From positions 186,001 through 250,000 of the forward strand of contig NZ_NIXK01000003.1 of NCBI RefSeq assembly GCF_002763455.1: 64,000 nucleotides of DNA, read 5' to 3'. This stretch comes from Lentibacillus sediminis (GTDB lineage: Bacteria > Bacillota > Bacilli > Bacillales > Amphibacillaceae). A model generated the notes under the pieces. That model did not search any database, was not told the DNA's origin, and saw only the letters and a program-made list of their open reading frames with translations. Shown here piece after piece: positions 17,231 to 25,094 of the stretch (position 1 is the stretch's first letter; the number at the start of each line of letters is the position of its first letter). The translations under genes were made by a program, and so were the position numbers.

Positions 17231-18004
17231 ATGGAAAGTGAGGAACAACAAATGATTACAAGAAAAAGCAAACGTGAGATAGAAAAAATGCAAGCGGCAG
17301 GTGAGCTGCTTGTGAAAACCCACAAGGAAATCGCCAAAATGATTCGTCCTGGCATTACAACGATGGAAATTGATGCATTCACTGAAAAATTTCTGGCTGA
17401 TAACGGGGCTACTCCTGAACAGAAAGGGTATAACGGTTATCAATATGCCACTTGTGCCTCGATCAATGATGAAATCTGCCATGGATTCCCCCGCAATGAG
17501 CCTTTAAAAGACGGGGATATTGTAACAGTAGATATGGTGGTCAATCTGGACGGGGGTCTGGCCGATTCTGCCTGGACCTATGCGGTAGGCAATGTGGATG
17601 AAAAAGGCAAACGACTGATGGAAGTGACGAAAACATCGCTGTATAAAGGTATTGAGCAGGCCCAGGCCGGCAATCGGCTCGGTGATATCGGGCATGCCAT
17701 CCAGCAATATGCCGAGGGAGAGGGATTCTCCGTTGTCCGCGATTTTACCGGACATGGCATCGGACCAACCCTTCACGAGGATCCGCATATTCCACATTTT
17801 GGTTTGCCAAATAAAGGTCTCCGGCTGAAAGAAGGCATGGTAATCACCATAGAGCCGATGATTAATGAGGGAAGCTGGCACAGTCAGATGGATGCCAACA
17901 ACTGGACGGCGCGCACGATTGACCAGGGACGCTCTGCCCAATATGAGCACACCATCGTGATAACCAAGGACGGCCCGCTGTTGACGACCGATCAGGATAA
18001 ATAG
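17231..18004 (+). CDS. map: Methionine aminopeptidase, type I
   Basis: Removes the initiator methionine from nascent proteins. The 257-residue pita-bread enzyme has the five metal ligands in order: Asp in TVDMVV, Asp in ADSAWT, His in TGHGIG, Glu in IEPMIN and Glu in QYEHT, plus HEDPHIPH. GGGGTGAT lies seven bases before ATG 17231; a second in-frame ATG at 17252 with its own GTGAGG site would give a start MITRKSKREIEKM and is also plausible. It is not in a ribosomal protein operon, so it is probably the second, YflG-type enzyme. The next gene follows 24 bases on. Confidence 0.92.
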   Translation: MESEEQQMITRKSKREIEKMQAAGELLVKTHKEIAKMIRPGITTMEIDAFTEKFLADNGATPEQKGYNGYQYATCASINDEICHGFPRNEPLKDGDIVTVDMVVNLDGGLADSAWTYAVGNVDEKGKRLMEVTKTSLYKGIEQAQAGNRLGDIGHAIQQYAEGEGFSVVRDFTGHGIGPTLHEDPHIPHFGLPNKGLRLKEGMVITIEPMINEGSWHSQMDANNWTARTIDQGRSAQYEHTIVITKDGPLLTTDQDK

Positions 18005-18028
18005 GCAGGGGAAGGAGGCTGAAGGCCC

Positions 18029-18790
18029 ATGCGAGTTGTTTCCATTTGTCCCAGCAACACCGAAGTCATGGACTTTTTAGGGAAAACGGATTTGCTTGTC
18101 GGTGTGGATAATTATTCTGACTGGCCTGCTGCTGTACTGGATTTGCCAAAATTGGGGCCAGATTTATCGATTGATATGGACAGGGTTGCCGAACTTCAGC
18201 CTGATCTCGTGCTGGCCTCCTTAAGCGTTCCCGGGATGGAGAAAAACATTGATGCACTTGAAGCGCGGGGGCTGCCTTACATCATTTTAAATCCCAACTC
18301 TCTGGAGGAGATTGCCGGGGACATTCAGACAGTTGGGGAAGCACTTGGTGACGCCGGGCTAGGAAAGGAAAAAGCCGCTCAGTTTCTTGCTGAAGTGAAT
18401 CATTTTAAAGAACAGGCTGCCGCTTCTCCTGAAAAACCGCGTCTCTACTGGGAATGGTGGCCGAAGCCTGTTTTCACCCCCGGATCGGTAAACTGGCTGA
18501 CGGAGATCAGCGAGCTGGCTGGAGCGGAAAATGTTTTTGCCACAGAGCCACTGGCAAGCGTGCAGACAGACTGGGAAGATGTAAAACAACGGGATCCGGA
18601 TCATATTTGCATGGTCTGGGTCGGAGTTAAGGAAGAAAAAATGAAACCTGAGTTAGTAATAAAGCGGCCGGGCTGGGATCAGATGAGAGCTATTGAGAAT
18701 GGTAATATTCACGTTTTGGAAGAATCGCTGTTTTGTCGTCCTTCTCCCAGACTGCTGGAGGGGTTGAGAAAACTGATAGCTGTCTTATAG
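18029..18790 (+). CDS. Cobalamin/iron-siderophore-binding-like protein without signal peptide
   Basis: 253-residue protein with the two-lobed TroA/BtuF-type fold: 'VVSICPSNTEVMDFLG' at the N-terminus, 'VAELQPDLVLAS', 'ILNPNSLEEI', 'WEWWPKPVFTPGSVNWLTEI'. Family members bind vitamin B12 or ferric siderophores for ABC importers, but are normally secreted or lipidated; this one begins directly with the mature fold, so it should be cytosolic. No permease or ATPase gene is nearby. It follows map by 24 bases with a GAAGGAGG site. The ligand is unknown. Confidence 0.75.
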   Translation: MRVVSICPSNTEVMDFLGKTDLLVGVDNYSDWPAAVLDLPKLGPDLSIDMDRVAELQPDLVLASLSVPGMEKNIDALEARGLPYIILNPNSLEEIAGDIQTVGEALGDAGLGKEKAAQFLAEVNHFKEQAAASPEKPRLYWEWWPKPVFTPGSVNWLTEISELAGAENVFATEPLASVQTDWEDVKQRDPDHICMVWVGVKEEKMKPELVIKRPGWDQMRAIENGNIHVLEESLFCRPSPRLLEGLRKLIAVL

Positions 18791-18866
18791 ATTGGCTCAT
18801 TTCGTAAGATTTGTTGCTTATTTATTTCAGAGTTGATGGAAACTGTGACAGAGTGGTCGTTGATTT

Positions 18867-18976
18867 CCGCTACGGGCATCCGCTTTCCACGGGAAGCTGC
18901 CGAGCCCCCTTGTGAGATGCGCACTTCGGGGTCTCGCCTAGGCTTTTCTTCCCGCAGGAGTCGGATGCCCACAGCG
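18867..18976. repeat. Palindromic element, outer arms GGGCATCCG/CGGATGCCC
   Basis: Arms at 18874-18882 and 18962-18970 pair perfectly; the counterpart of the element at 658-767. Confidence 0.88.
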
Positions 18977-19047
18977 AAGATCAACCATCAACAAAGTGAA
19001 TAGCTGTTATGGTTATAAATGTGAGAAAGTTGCAAAGCACATTCTCA

Positions 19048-19165
19048 GCGGAGGAAATACCCCGAGACTCCTGCGGGAGGAATGGCATCGGTGAGACCCC
19101 GCAGCGCGACAGCGCGAGGAGGCTCACCAGCCACCCGCGGAAAGCGAGGGGTATTTCCGGAGCGG
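19048..19165. repeat. Palindromic element, outer arms GAAATACCCC/GGGGTATTTC
   Basis: Arms at 19054-19063 and 19148-19157 pair perfectly; the counterpart of the element at 473-589. Confidence 0.88.
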
Positions 19166-19234
19166 TGGATTAGTTCGCAGTTTATAGATATTCTACTCAA
19201 AACAACATTCCTTTAGAAAACAGCCTATAGATTT

Positions 19235-19268
19235 GAAAAAGCTTCCCGGGAGAGAGGGAAGCTTTTTA
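19235..19268 (-). terminator. Terminator after nhaC-like gene
   Basis: Stem AAAAAGCTTCCC / GGGAAGCTTTTT with a small loop just downstream of the minus-strand stop at 19274. The T-run exists on both strands. Confidence 0.8.
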
Positions 19269-19273
19269 AGTAA

Positions 19274-20650
19274 TTAGGACTGTTCCGCTTTCTGCCAGCT
19301 TTTCCCGCTGAATAAAATCGTGATCACCGGGCTTAGCAGACAGAAGAAGGCAAATGGCAAGTAGGTCAGTACAGGCACCCCAAGCACTTCAGCGATGAAA
19401 ACACCACAGACACTCCAGGGAACGAGCGGGTTAATCACAGTTCCCGCATCTTCCAGGGTTCGAGACAGCACCTTATTGGGCATGCCGGCTTTTTGGTAAA
19501 TGCCTTTGTACGTTTCTCCTGTAAGCATGATGGACAGGTATTGTTCACCGATCAGCACATTGACCCCAATTGCTGTCGCTGCTGTTGATGCCACAATGGC
19601 CCGCACTTTCGTTAGCTTTTCCTGAATGGCTTCAAGCATCACAGGAACAATGCCTGTGACAAATAGCAGTCCGCCAAATCCCAGCGCCAGGATAACGAGC
19701 GACACAGTAAACAGCATGCTGTTAATGCCACCTTTGGTCAGCAGTTCATTTACAGGATCGAAGCCGGTAGTTGCTGTATAGCCGTTAAACCAGGTATTCC
19801 ATATTTCCGGCCAGGTCATGCCGCTGGTGAAACGGGCGAGAACCGTTGCCAAAAAACTGCTGAGGGCAAGCGCAATAAAGGCTGGGATGCGAAAAACTGT
19901 ACAAATCACCAGCACAATTAATGGCAGCCAGGACGTCCAGTGAATTAGATTGGTTGCTTCCAGTGCCGTCCGGTATGCTTCACTGTTATTCTGGGAAATC
20001 GCTTGTTCCGGTGACAGCAGGATAAAAAGCAGAAAAGAGACCACAAATGCAGGGATTGTCGTCCAACTGATATGCCGGATGTGCTCGAATAAATCCACCT
20101 CAACAATTGTGGAAGCAAGATTGGTCGTATCGGACAAAGGAGACATTTTGTCCCCGAAAAATGCTCCGGAAACTATCGCCCCGGCCGTAATCGCCATGGA
20201 AGCATCCATGGCTCCGGCCATCCCGATAAACGCCACCCCAATGGTCGCAGTGGTTGTCAATGAGCTCCCGAGTGACACGCCAATGATCGCCGTTACTGCA
20301 AACACAATCGCATAAAACCATGTCCCGCCAATTAAGGAAAAACCGGCGTGAATCAGGGCGGGAATCGTTCCGCTGATCATCCAGCTGCTGATCAGCACGC
20401 CAATCAGCAGAAACAGAAAGACCGCCCCCATTCCCGTTTTGGCTCCTGCAATCATTGCTGCTTCCAGGTCCTTAAACGGGATTCGCCTTATCAGCCCATA
20501 AGCAGCAAGCAAAAGCAGTGCCAGCAGAATCGGGATATGCGGTGCGGTTTCCAAGCCAATGATAAAATAGCTGATCCATCCTATAATAAAAATAAAAAAG
20601 ATTAATGACTCACCCAAATGCGGGGAATATTTTGGCTTAATCGGAAACAT
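19274..20650 (-). CDS. NhaC-family transporter under Tyr T-box (candidate tyrosine transporter)
   Basis: 458-residue membrane protein of the NhaC Na+/H+ antiporter family with about 11-12 hydrophobic segments and the motifs 'GVSLGSSLTTTATIGVAFIGM' (split here: GVSLGSSLTTTAT, IGVAFIGMAGAM) and 'GAFFGDKMSPLSDTTNLA'. The family includes antiporters and amino-acid or dicarboxylate exchangers (MleN, and NhaC-like genes controlled by amino-acid riboswitches or T-boxes). The minus-strand leader contains a T-box with an apparent UAC specifier, so tyrosine uptake is a better guess than sodium export. The start follows an AAAGGAGG site. A repeat element lies between the T-box terminator and the gene. 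Confidence 0.85.
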   Translation of the reverse strand: MFPIKPKYSPHLGESLIFFIFIIGWISYFIIGLETAPHIPILLALLLLAAYGLIRRIPFKDLEAAMIAGAKTGMGAVFLFLLIGVLISSWMISGTIPALIHAGFSLIGGTWFYAIVFAVTAIIGVSLGSSLTTTATIGVAFIGMAGAMDASMAITAGAIVSGAFFGDKMSPLSDTTNLASTIVEVDLFEHIRHISWTTIPAFVVSFLLFILLSPEQAISQNNSEAYRTALEATNLIHWTSWLPLIVLVICTVFRIPAFIALALSSFLATVLARFTSGMTWPEIWNTWFNGYTATTGFDPVNELLTKGGINSMLFTVSLVILALGFGGLLFVTGIVPVMLEAIQEKLTKVRAIVASTAATAIGVNVLIGEQYLSIMLTGETYKGIYQKAGMPNKVLSRTLEDAGTVINPLVPWSVCGVFIAEVLGVPVLTYLPFAFFCLLSPVITILFSGKSWQKAEQS

Positions 20651-20730
20651 ACTCTCATCCTCCTTTGAAGTTTCGTTGCTTTATAATGCCTGAAATAGAT
20701 GTATAAAATACGACATATGTGTTCGTTGAT

Positions 20731-20853
20731 TTCCGCTGCAGGCAGCCGCGCTCCTTAGGGCATGGCTTCATCCTCCTCGGAAGAAGGGCATTTCCTGATC
20801 AGGTCTAGACTCGTGCTTACCCGCGGAAAACGAGGGGTATTTCCGCAACGGTG
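20731..20853. repeat. Chimeric palindromic element in nhaC leader
   Basis: The left end (gctgcaggcagccgcgct) is of the GGGCAGCCG type, while the right end (aaacgaggggtatttccgc) is of the GAAATACCCC type, so the outer arms do not pair. It lies in the transcribed leader between the T-box terminator (20885) and the nhaC-like ribosome-binding site. Confidence 0.8.
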
Positions 20854-20884
20854 GGGTACACCCCACTTTCTTTTGAAACCAATC

Positions 20885-21090
20885 TAAAAAAGCTCCGCCC
20901 CAAAATAGGGACGAAGCTTTCTCCGCGTTACCACCCTGATTGCCGGAACAGAAGTCGTCCGGCCTCTCATTGTTTATTCCACTGAAGCGAATGTGTAATT
21001 CAATTATTTTCTGCCGAAGCTTGCACCAGCCGCTCCGTCTCTTATTGCTGCTCAAAAGTAATCTACTGCGCATCCCGGAATAAGATATAT
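20885..21090 (-). promoter_or_regulatory. T-box riboswitch, apparent Tyr (UAC) specifier
   Basis: On the minus strand, the T-box sequence AGGGTGGTAACGCGG is at 20923-20937, followed by a terminator stem at 20885-20919 (AAGCTTCGTCCC / GGGGCGGAGCTT plus T-run). A stem I apical part with 'agagac' and 'ggctggtgcaagc' lies upstream, and the 3' side of the specifier loop reads GAAT-UAC-A, placing the specifier at 20995-20997. Uncharged tRNA-Tyr would favour the antiterminator. UAC is inferred by position; ACA or UUC one to two frames away cannot be excluded without folding. Confidence 0.85.
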
Positions 21091-21142
21091 AATTTTAGAA
21101 AATCGTTAAGTTGTATCTTTCGTGTGATAAAGATTAATATCG

Positions 21143-21172
21143 AATATACATGCTCAGGACACGGAATGTCAA
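21143..21172 (-). promoter_or_regulatory. SigA promoter of T-box/nhaC transcript
   Basis: Minus strand TTGACA (21167-21172), an 18-base spacer, then TATATT (21143-21148). It is correctly placed to transcribe the T-box leader. Confidence 0.75.
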
Positions 21173-21255
21173 TAACAAAATCTGGGTTAAATGCTTTTCT
21201 TATTTATAGAAATCAGATATAATAGTCTGAATTATTGCGTGAAGGAGAGGAAATT

Positions 21256-21987
21256 ATGGAGGGGGAGACATTTACCGGGAAACGAACCGCAACGTCTGCC
21301 GATATGGTAAAAAGAGGCATTGCTGCCGGATTTCCGATCATGCTTGGATATTTGCCCATTGCGCTTACCTACGGCGTGCTTGCCAAACAGGCGGGAATGT
21401 CGATACTTGAGCTCACAATGATGAGTGTCGTGGTGTTCGCCGGTGCAAGTCAGCTGATGGCAGCGAATATGATTGCGGTCGGGGCAGGGGCACTGGAAAT
21501 TATTATCGCAACTTTCGTATTGAATTTCCGGCATTTTGTGATGAGCTTATCATTTATGAACAGATTAAGGACGGTCAGTTTGCGCTGGAAGGGACCAATG
21601 TCTTTAGGGCTGACGGATGAAACATTTGCTGTAACAGCATTACATACAAAAGAAGCAAAGCAGGAAAAAGGGGCACTGTTTTACACGGCGATAATCCTGA
21701 CCGCTTATGCTGCCTGGGTTTTTGGCTCTTTTCTCGGTGGGGTGCTTGGCGAAGTGATCCCGGAACAATTAAGTCAGAGCATGGGGATTGCGTTATATGC
21801 GATGTTTATCGGATTATTAACCCCCTCTGTTAAAAAAGAATGGCGTGTCGGTCTGGTGGCAGTGACGGCAATGCTGATTAATGCGTTGTGTGTGCAGCTT
21901 GGCATGAGTACAGGGTGGGCGATTGTGCTTGGCACGGTGTTCGGAGGGATGAGCGGCATCTTTTTGCTGAAGGAGGAACGCAAATGA
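21256..21987 (+). CDS. azlC: AzlC-family branched-chain amino acid exporter, large subunit
   Basis: 243-residue membrane protein of the AzlC/LIV-E family, exporting branched-chain amino acids or their analogues together with AzlD. Family signatures are 'AGFPIMLGYLPIALTYGVLA', 'VFAGASQLMA' and 'FVLNFRHFVMSLS'. The start at 21256 follows an AAGGAGAGG site; an in-frame start at 21235 lies before that site. The ATG of azlD overlaps its stop. A TATAAT at 21218-21223 may be its -10 element, with no clear -35. No Lrp/AzlB-type regulator gene is adjacent. Confidence 0.9.
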   Translation: MEGETFTGKRTATSADMVKRGIAAGFPIMLGYLPIALTYGVLAKQAGMSILELTMMSVVVFAGASQLMAANMIAVGAGALEIIIATFVLNFRHFVMSLSFMNRLRTVSLRWKGPMSLGLTDETFAVTALHTKEAKQEKGALFYTAIILTAYAAWVFGSFLGGVLGEVIPEQLSQSMGIALYAMFIGLLTPSVKKEWRVGLVAVTAMLINALCVQLGMSTGWAIVLGTVFGGMSGIFLLKEERK

Positions 21988-22277
21988 TTTTTTGGATTAT
22001 TGCAGGGATGGCAGTGGTCACGATGCTCCCGCGTTTGATCCCTGCTTTTATTGTAGATAAGCTGCAGTTTCGTGACTGGGTAAACCGCTGGCTGAATGCG
22101 ATTCCCTATGCGGCACTTGGGGCGCTGATTTTTCCCGGTGTTCTTACCGTAATACCGGACAGACCTCATATTGGATTAATTGGCGGATTGGTTGCAGTTG
22201 TTCTGGCGGCAATTGGCTTAAATGTGATCCTGGTTGTCGTCGGCGGAATTGCCGCTGTCTTTTTCTTAACATTGTAA
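21984..22277 (+). CDS. azlD: AzlD-family branched-chain amino acid exporter, small subunit
   Basis: 97-residue protein with four hydrophobic segments and the conserved 'MLPRLIPAF', partner of AzlC. The ATG overlaps the azlC stop (ATGA), and an AAGGAGG site lies inside the azlC end. The longer frame from 21888 is an artefact. The transcript ends in a strong hairpin shared with the convergent DedA gene. Confidence 0.9.
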   Translation: MIFWIIAGMAVVTMLPRLIPAFIVDKLQFRDWVNRWLNAIPYAALGALIFPGVLTVIPDRPHIGLIGGLVAVVLAAIGLNVILVVVGGIAAVFFLTL

Positions 22278-22300
22278 TGCTGCCGTTCGTTCCACAAAAC

Positions 22301-22329
22301 GACCGCCCGAATTGAAGTCGGGCGGTCGC
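22301..22329. terminator. Bidirectional terminator between azlD and DedA gene
   Basis: Strong GC-rich stem CGACCGCCCGA / TCGGGCGGTCG with a seven-base loop between convergent genes. T-runs are weak on both sides. Confidence 0.65.
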
Positions 22330-22331
22330 AA

Positions 22332-22934
22332 TTATCTTTTCCGCTTGAAAAATAAAAACAGCAGAATGACCAGGAGCAGGGCCAATAGTACATAAACAAC
22401 GTTGGAGTAGATGTCCATGTATCCGACAATGGTATCCCACGATGCTCCAAGTGTGGCTCCGAGGTATACAAGGGCAATATTCCAAATCAGTGTGCCGGCC
22501 GTGGTCAATACAAGGAACAAAACGGTGTTCATATTGGACATCCCAGCAGGAATGGAGATCAGACTGCGGACAAGTGGGATAAAACGGCAAAAGAACACGG
22601 TCCAGGGTCCGTATTTGTCAAACCAGGCATCAGCTTTATGCACATCCTTTTTGGATATCCTCAGAATATGCCCCCAGCGGTCCACGATTTTTTCCAGCCG
22701 CTCCACGTCAAGCTGCAGACCAATGATAAATAAAACAATCGCTCCAATCACCGACCCTGCCGTTGATGCCGCCACGACACCGGCAATGCTAAGACCAGAA
22801 GTGGTGGTCATGAACCCTCCAAATGTTAGAATAACTTCCGATGGGATAGGAGGAAAAATGTTTTCCAATGCGACCAGGAACATAATCCCCCAATACCCAT
22901 ATTGATTCATAATCTCTGTCAGCCAGTTCTCCAT
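22332..22934 (-). CDS. DedA-family membrane protein
   Basis: 200-residue inner-membrane protein of the DedA/SNARE-associated family, thought to recycle lipid carriers such as undecaprenyl phosphate or phosphatidylethanolamine. Landmarks: the N-terminal 'FPPIPSEVIL' and the arginine motif 'CRFIPLVRSLISIPAG', then four to five helices. Start at 22934 with an AGGGGACG site; the longer frame from 22973 has no site. The exact lipid substrate among DedA paralogues cannot be assigned. Confidence 0.88.
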   Translation of the reverse strand: MENWLTEIMNQYGYWGIMFLVALENIFPPIPSEVILTFGGFMTTTSGLSIAGVVAASTAGSVIGAIVLFIIGLQLDVERLEKIVDRWGHILRISKKDVHKADAWFDKYGPWTVFFCRFIPLVRSLISIPAGMSNMNTVLFLVLTTAGTLIWNIALVYLGATLGASWDTIVGYMDIYSNVVYVLLALLLVILLFLFFKRKR

Positions 22935-23084
22935 AAGCGTCCCCTTTGCCTCTGCTTGTTCATTTATTCCCAAGTTAAAGTTGTCTATATTTTACCATAG
23001 TTTGTCCTGCCAACTTATGACATTTTTATAAAAGATAGAACTGGCTGCAGCGAAAAATAGGCTAATACCTAATTGCGGCAAGCC

Positions 23085-23960
23085 TTATTTTTCCTGATAA
23101 TAGGGTTCGATATGGATATGAGCGTAACGAATGGAATGGTTGTGTTCCAGGTAGTGTTCGATTCGATCGGTAATACGATGGCTTTCTTCCACAGTTAACT
23201 GGGGGTCGACCAGGATGGTAATTTCGATAAAAGACTGATTGCCGACAACCCGGCCTTTTACATCTGCGACCTCCTGAACGTCCCGATCCTTGGCTATACT
23301 TTCTTTAATCTCCCTGATCTGATCGACATCGAATCCATCGGTGAGCGTATGGGTGGCGTTGCGAAAAATAGTCCAGGCAGTCAGGCAGATAATGATTCCT
23401 ACAATCAGACCGGCAAGCGGATCCAGCCAAGAGATCCCAACCTGCGCGCCGATAATTCCAATAAAAGCTCCAATGCTGACAAGGGCATCGGACCGGTTAT
23501 CCTGTGCTGCGGCGTACAGGGCGCTGCTGCTTATTTTTCGGGCGAGCCTTACGTTATAAATATAGACAAGCCACATGACTGCCGCTGCCCCCAATGCTAC
23601 CCAGGCTGTGAGCATATCAGGACGTGCCTGTTCATTGGCAAACACTTTTTGTGCTGTACCAAGGATGACCTGGATACCGATAAACATCATGATAAAAGCT
23701 GCAAATAAGGATGCAATGGTTTCCGCCCGATAATGGCCATAGTGGTGGTTTGCATCCGGCGGTTTTCGGGAAATTTTTAAGCCGATCAGCACCGCAACAG
23801 AAGCAATTACATCTGTTAAATTATTCAAACCGTCTGCCCTAAGTGCATCTGAATTCCCTAATGAAGCGGTAATCAGTTTGACAAACGAAAGGATAATGTA
23901 GGCGGCAATGCTGATCCAAGCGCCTTTTTCTCCTTTTTTTAAATTCTCTGCGTGATCCAT
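23085..23960 (-). CDS. Cation diffusion facilitator, MneS-like
   Basis: 291-residue CDF antiporter exporting divalent cations. It has six membrane helices, with metal-site residues in 'DGLNNLTDVIAS' (helix 2) and 'AAAQDNRSDALVS' (helix 5), and a cytosolic C-terminal domain ending 'HIHIEPYYQ'. The start 'LKKGEKGAWISIAAYI' and 'KPPDANHHYGHYRAETIASL' resemble B. subtilis MneS (YeaB), a manganese exporter, so Mn2+ is the best guess. Start 23960 is set by AGGAGG; the longer frame to 24023 reads into a repeat fragment. Confidence 0.85.
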   Translation of the reverse strand: MDHAENLKKGEKGAWISIAAYIILSFVKLITASLGNSDALRADGLNNLTDVIASVAVLIGLKISRKPPDANHHYGHYRAETIASLFAAFIMMFIGIQVILGTAQKVFANEQARPDMLTAWVALGAAAVMWLVYIYNVRLARKISSSALYAAAQDNRSDALVSIGAFIGIIGAQVGISWLDPLAGLIVGIIICLTAWTIFRNATHTLTDGFDVDQIREIKESIAKDRDVQEVADVKGRVVGNQSFIEITILVDPQLTVEESHRITDRIEHYLEHNHSIRYAHIHIEPYYQEK

Positions 23961-23991
23961 CCTGATAAATTCCTCCTGTCTCCCTTTAAGA

Positions 23992-24010
23992 GGATGTTCA
24001 AAAAGCCCTT
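23992..24010. repeat. Fragment of TGTTCAAAAAG repeat
   Basis: The words 'aggatgttcaaaaag' match the left end of the repeat at 10483-10676. The following 170 bases show no clear match to the rest of that repeat and no gene. Confidence 0.6.
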
Positions 24011-24181
24011 GTAATATAAGCAATGTTGGCTTTCATAGTCTACCAAAGGCCCGGCTGGTGGGTCTAGAGAAACATCGAGGCAGCAAGCTAGATATCTTGT
24101 CTCAATTGAAACAAGTTGCCATTGGCAAAAACAGTCAATTTATTGAAGAAAAAATTTCCACAGATTTTTTTGCATTTTTGG

Positions 24182-24210
24182 TTGCAATAATTAGAAAAAT
24201 CTAAGATAAT
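24182..24210 (+). promoter_or_regulatory. SigA promoter of IDEAL-domain gene
   Basis: TTGCAA (24182-24187), a 17-base spacer, then GATAAT (24205-24210), 29 bases before the ATG. Confidence 0.65.
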
Positions 24211-24238
24211 AGATAAAAGGAACAAGGGGGCATATCCC

Positions 24239-24472
24239 ATGAAAAAAGAAAAAGTCATTTACCGGTTTCATCGTTATGAAGGAAAGGTGCTCTATGCAAA
24301 AAAGGAAATATCCTTTGAGTTGAAGCTGGCGGCCCGTTTGTTGATGGATGAAATATGCTTTTCTTATAACAAGGAACAATTAAATCAGGCGATTGATCAG
24401 TCGTTGAAAACAAGCAGACAGCATGACTTTCTGCAATTGAGTGAGGCTTACAGGCAGTACGTCTGGGAGTAG
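24239..24472 (+). CDS. IDEAL-domain protein
   Basis: 77-residue protein whose C-terminal half reads 'LLMDEICFSYNKEQLNQAID' followed by QSLKTSRQHDFLQLSEAY. This is the IDEAL-domain layout (helix, then a loop with ID[E/Q][A/S]L, then a second helix) found in bacillar proteins such as ComK-related and ribosome- or adaptor-associated small proteins. The function is not known. AAGGGGG precedes the ATG, there is a good promoter, and a perfect hairpin terminator lies just after the stop. Confidence 0.7.
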   Translation: MKKEKVIYRFHRYEGKVLYAKKEISFELKLAARLLMDEICFSYNKEQLNQAIDQSLKTSRQHDFLQLSEAYRQYVWE

Positions 24473-24484
24473 CCTCGGCTACAT

Positions 24485-24513
24485 GAGCTTTGCCAACGCG
24501 GCAAAGCTCTTTT
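24485..24513 (+). terminator. Terminator after IDEAL-domain gene
   Basis: Perfect ten-base stem GAGCTTTGCC / GGCAAAGCTC with a five-base loop and a following T-run. Confidence 0.85.
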
Positions 24514-24589
24514 ACATTTGCAGGGGACTGGTGGATTATCTTTTTCATCCCGATTTTGAAGAAAAGGTTCACCAAAGACGGAACAAGTC

Positions 24590-24865
24590 TTATTTAGTAA
24601 TTAGGTTTTTCAGGGTTGGCAGTACATTTAAAGAACTCAAAACTTATAAACCCCTGCTGCTTTTCCTCTTTGCGTTTTGGCTGTATAATGATGGCATATC
24701 AACGATTACCCGAATGGAACCGTGTATGGCAGGGATATTTGGATCGGTGGAAATTCCCTGATCATTGCTCTGCTGATCACACAGTTCGTCGGCATTTTCT
24801 TTTCCGTTCCTGTTTGGCTGAATTGCAGCAATGCGGGCAAAAGCTGAAGCAGGACAAGTCGTAAT
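24590..24865 (+). pseudogene. Fragment of MFS transporter (UMF1/YxiO-like)
   Basis: A reading frame gives 'STFKELKTYKPLLLFLFAF' and 'WLYNDGISTI', the diagnostic start of the second half of UMF1/Atg22-like MFS proteins. A frameshift near 24715 moves the coding signal to another frame ('VYGRDIWIGGNSLIIALLI', 'TQFVGIFFSV'), which then breaks again near 24820. Both ends of the gene are missing, with no start codon or ribosome-binding site. It is a decayed remnant of about 90 codons; the rest of the gene is not in the window. Confidence 0.7.
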
Positions 24866-24900
24866 CAAGCCTGATTAGATCTCACGGGAGGAGTGAGAAA

Positions 24901-25053
24901 ATGAAAACAGCAAATCTGCGCAAACTCTTTTTCCGCATTCTCCGCATAACAGGGGATATAAAAGCAGTAAAAAATGGCACCATCGTTCAGCGGGTCACCA
25001 GGAGAGCGGGGAGAAAGCAAAGCAGAAAAATACTGAGAAAACTGTTTAAATAA
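24901..25053 (+). CDS. Small basic protein, conserved-type, unknown function
   Basis: 50-residue, strongly basic peptide (MKTANLRKLFFRILRIT at the start, RAGRKQSRKILRKLFK at the end) with no acidic cluster and no membrane helix. It is preceded by a good GGGAGGAG site eight bases before the ATG and followed by a hairpin terminator. Similar short Lys/Arg-rich proteins ending in a K-V/I-L-R-K-like tail are common in Bacillaceae, from memory; function unknown. An amphipathic helix binding nucleic acid or membrane is possible but not shown. Confidence 0.65.
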   Translation: MKTANLRKLFFRILRITGDIKAVKNGTIVQRVTRRAGRKQSRKILRKLFK

Positions 25054-25062
25054 TCCATAAAG

Positions 25063-25094
25063 AAAGTCAGATACCGCCTGTGGTATCTGACTTA
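25063..25094. terminator. Bidirectional terminator
   Basis: Stem AAGTCAGATACC / GGTATCTGACTT between the 50-residue gene and the convergent phospholipase-like gene. Confidence 0.8.

Larger units (their letters stand above)
18827..19188. repeat. Composite palindromic repeat unit, copy 2 (inverted relative to copy 1)
   Basis: Reverse complement of 449-811 over essentially its whole length, with a few substitutions and single-base indels by eye. It contains the elements at 18867-18976 and 19048-19165 and the same linker ('gtgaatagctgttatggtta'). Confidence 0.9.
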
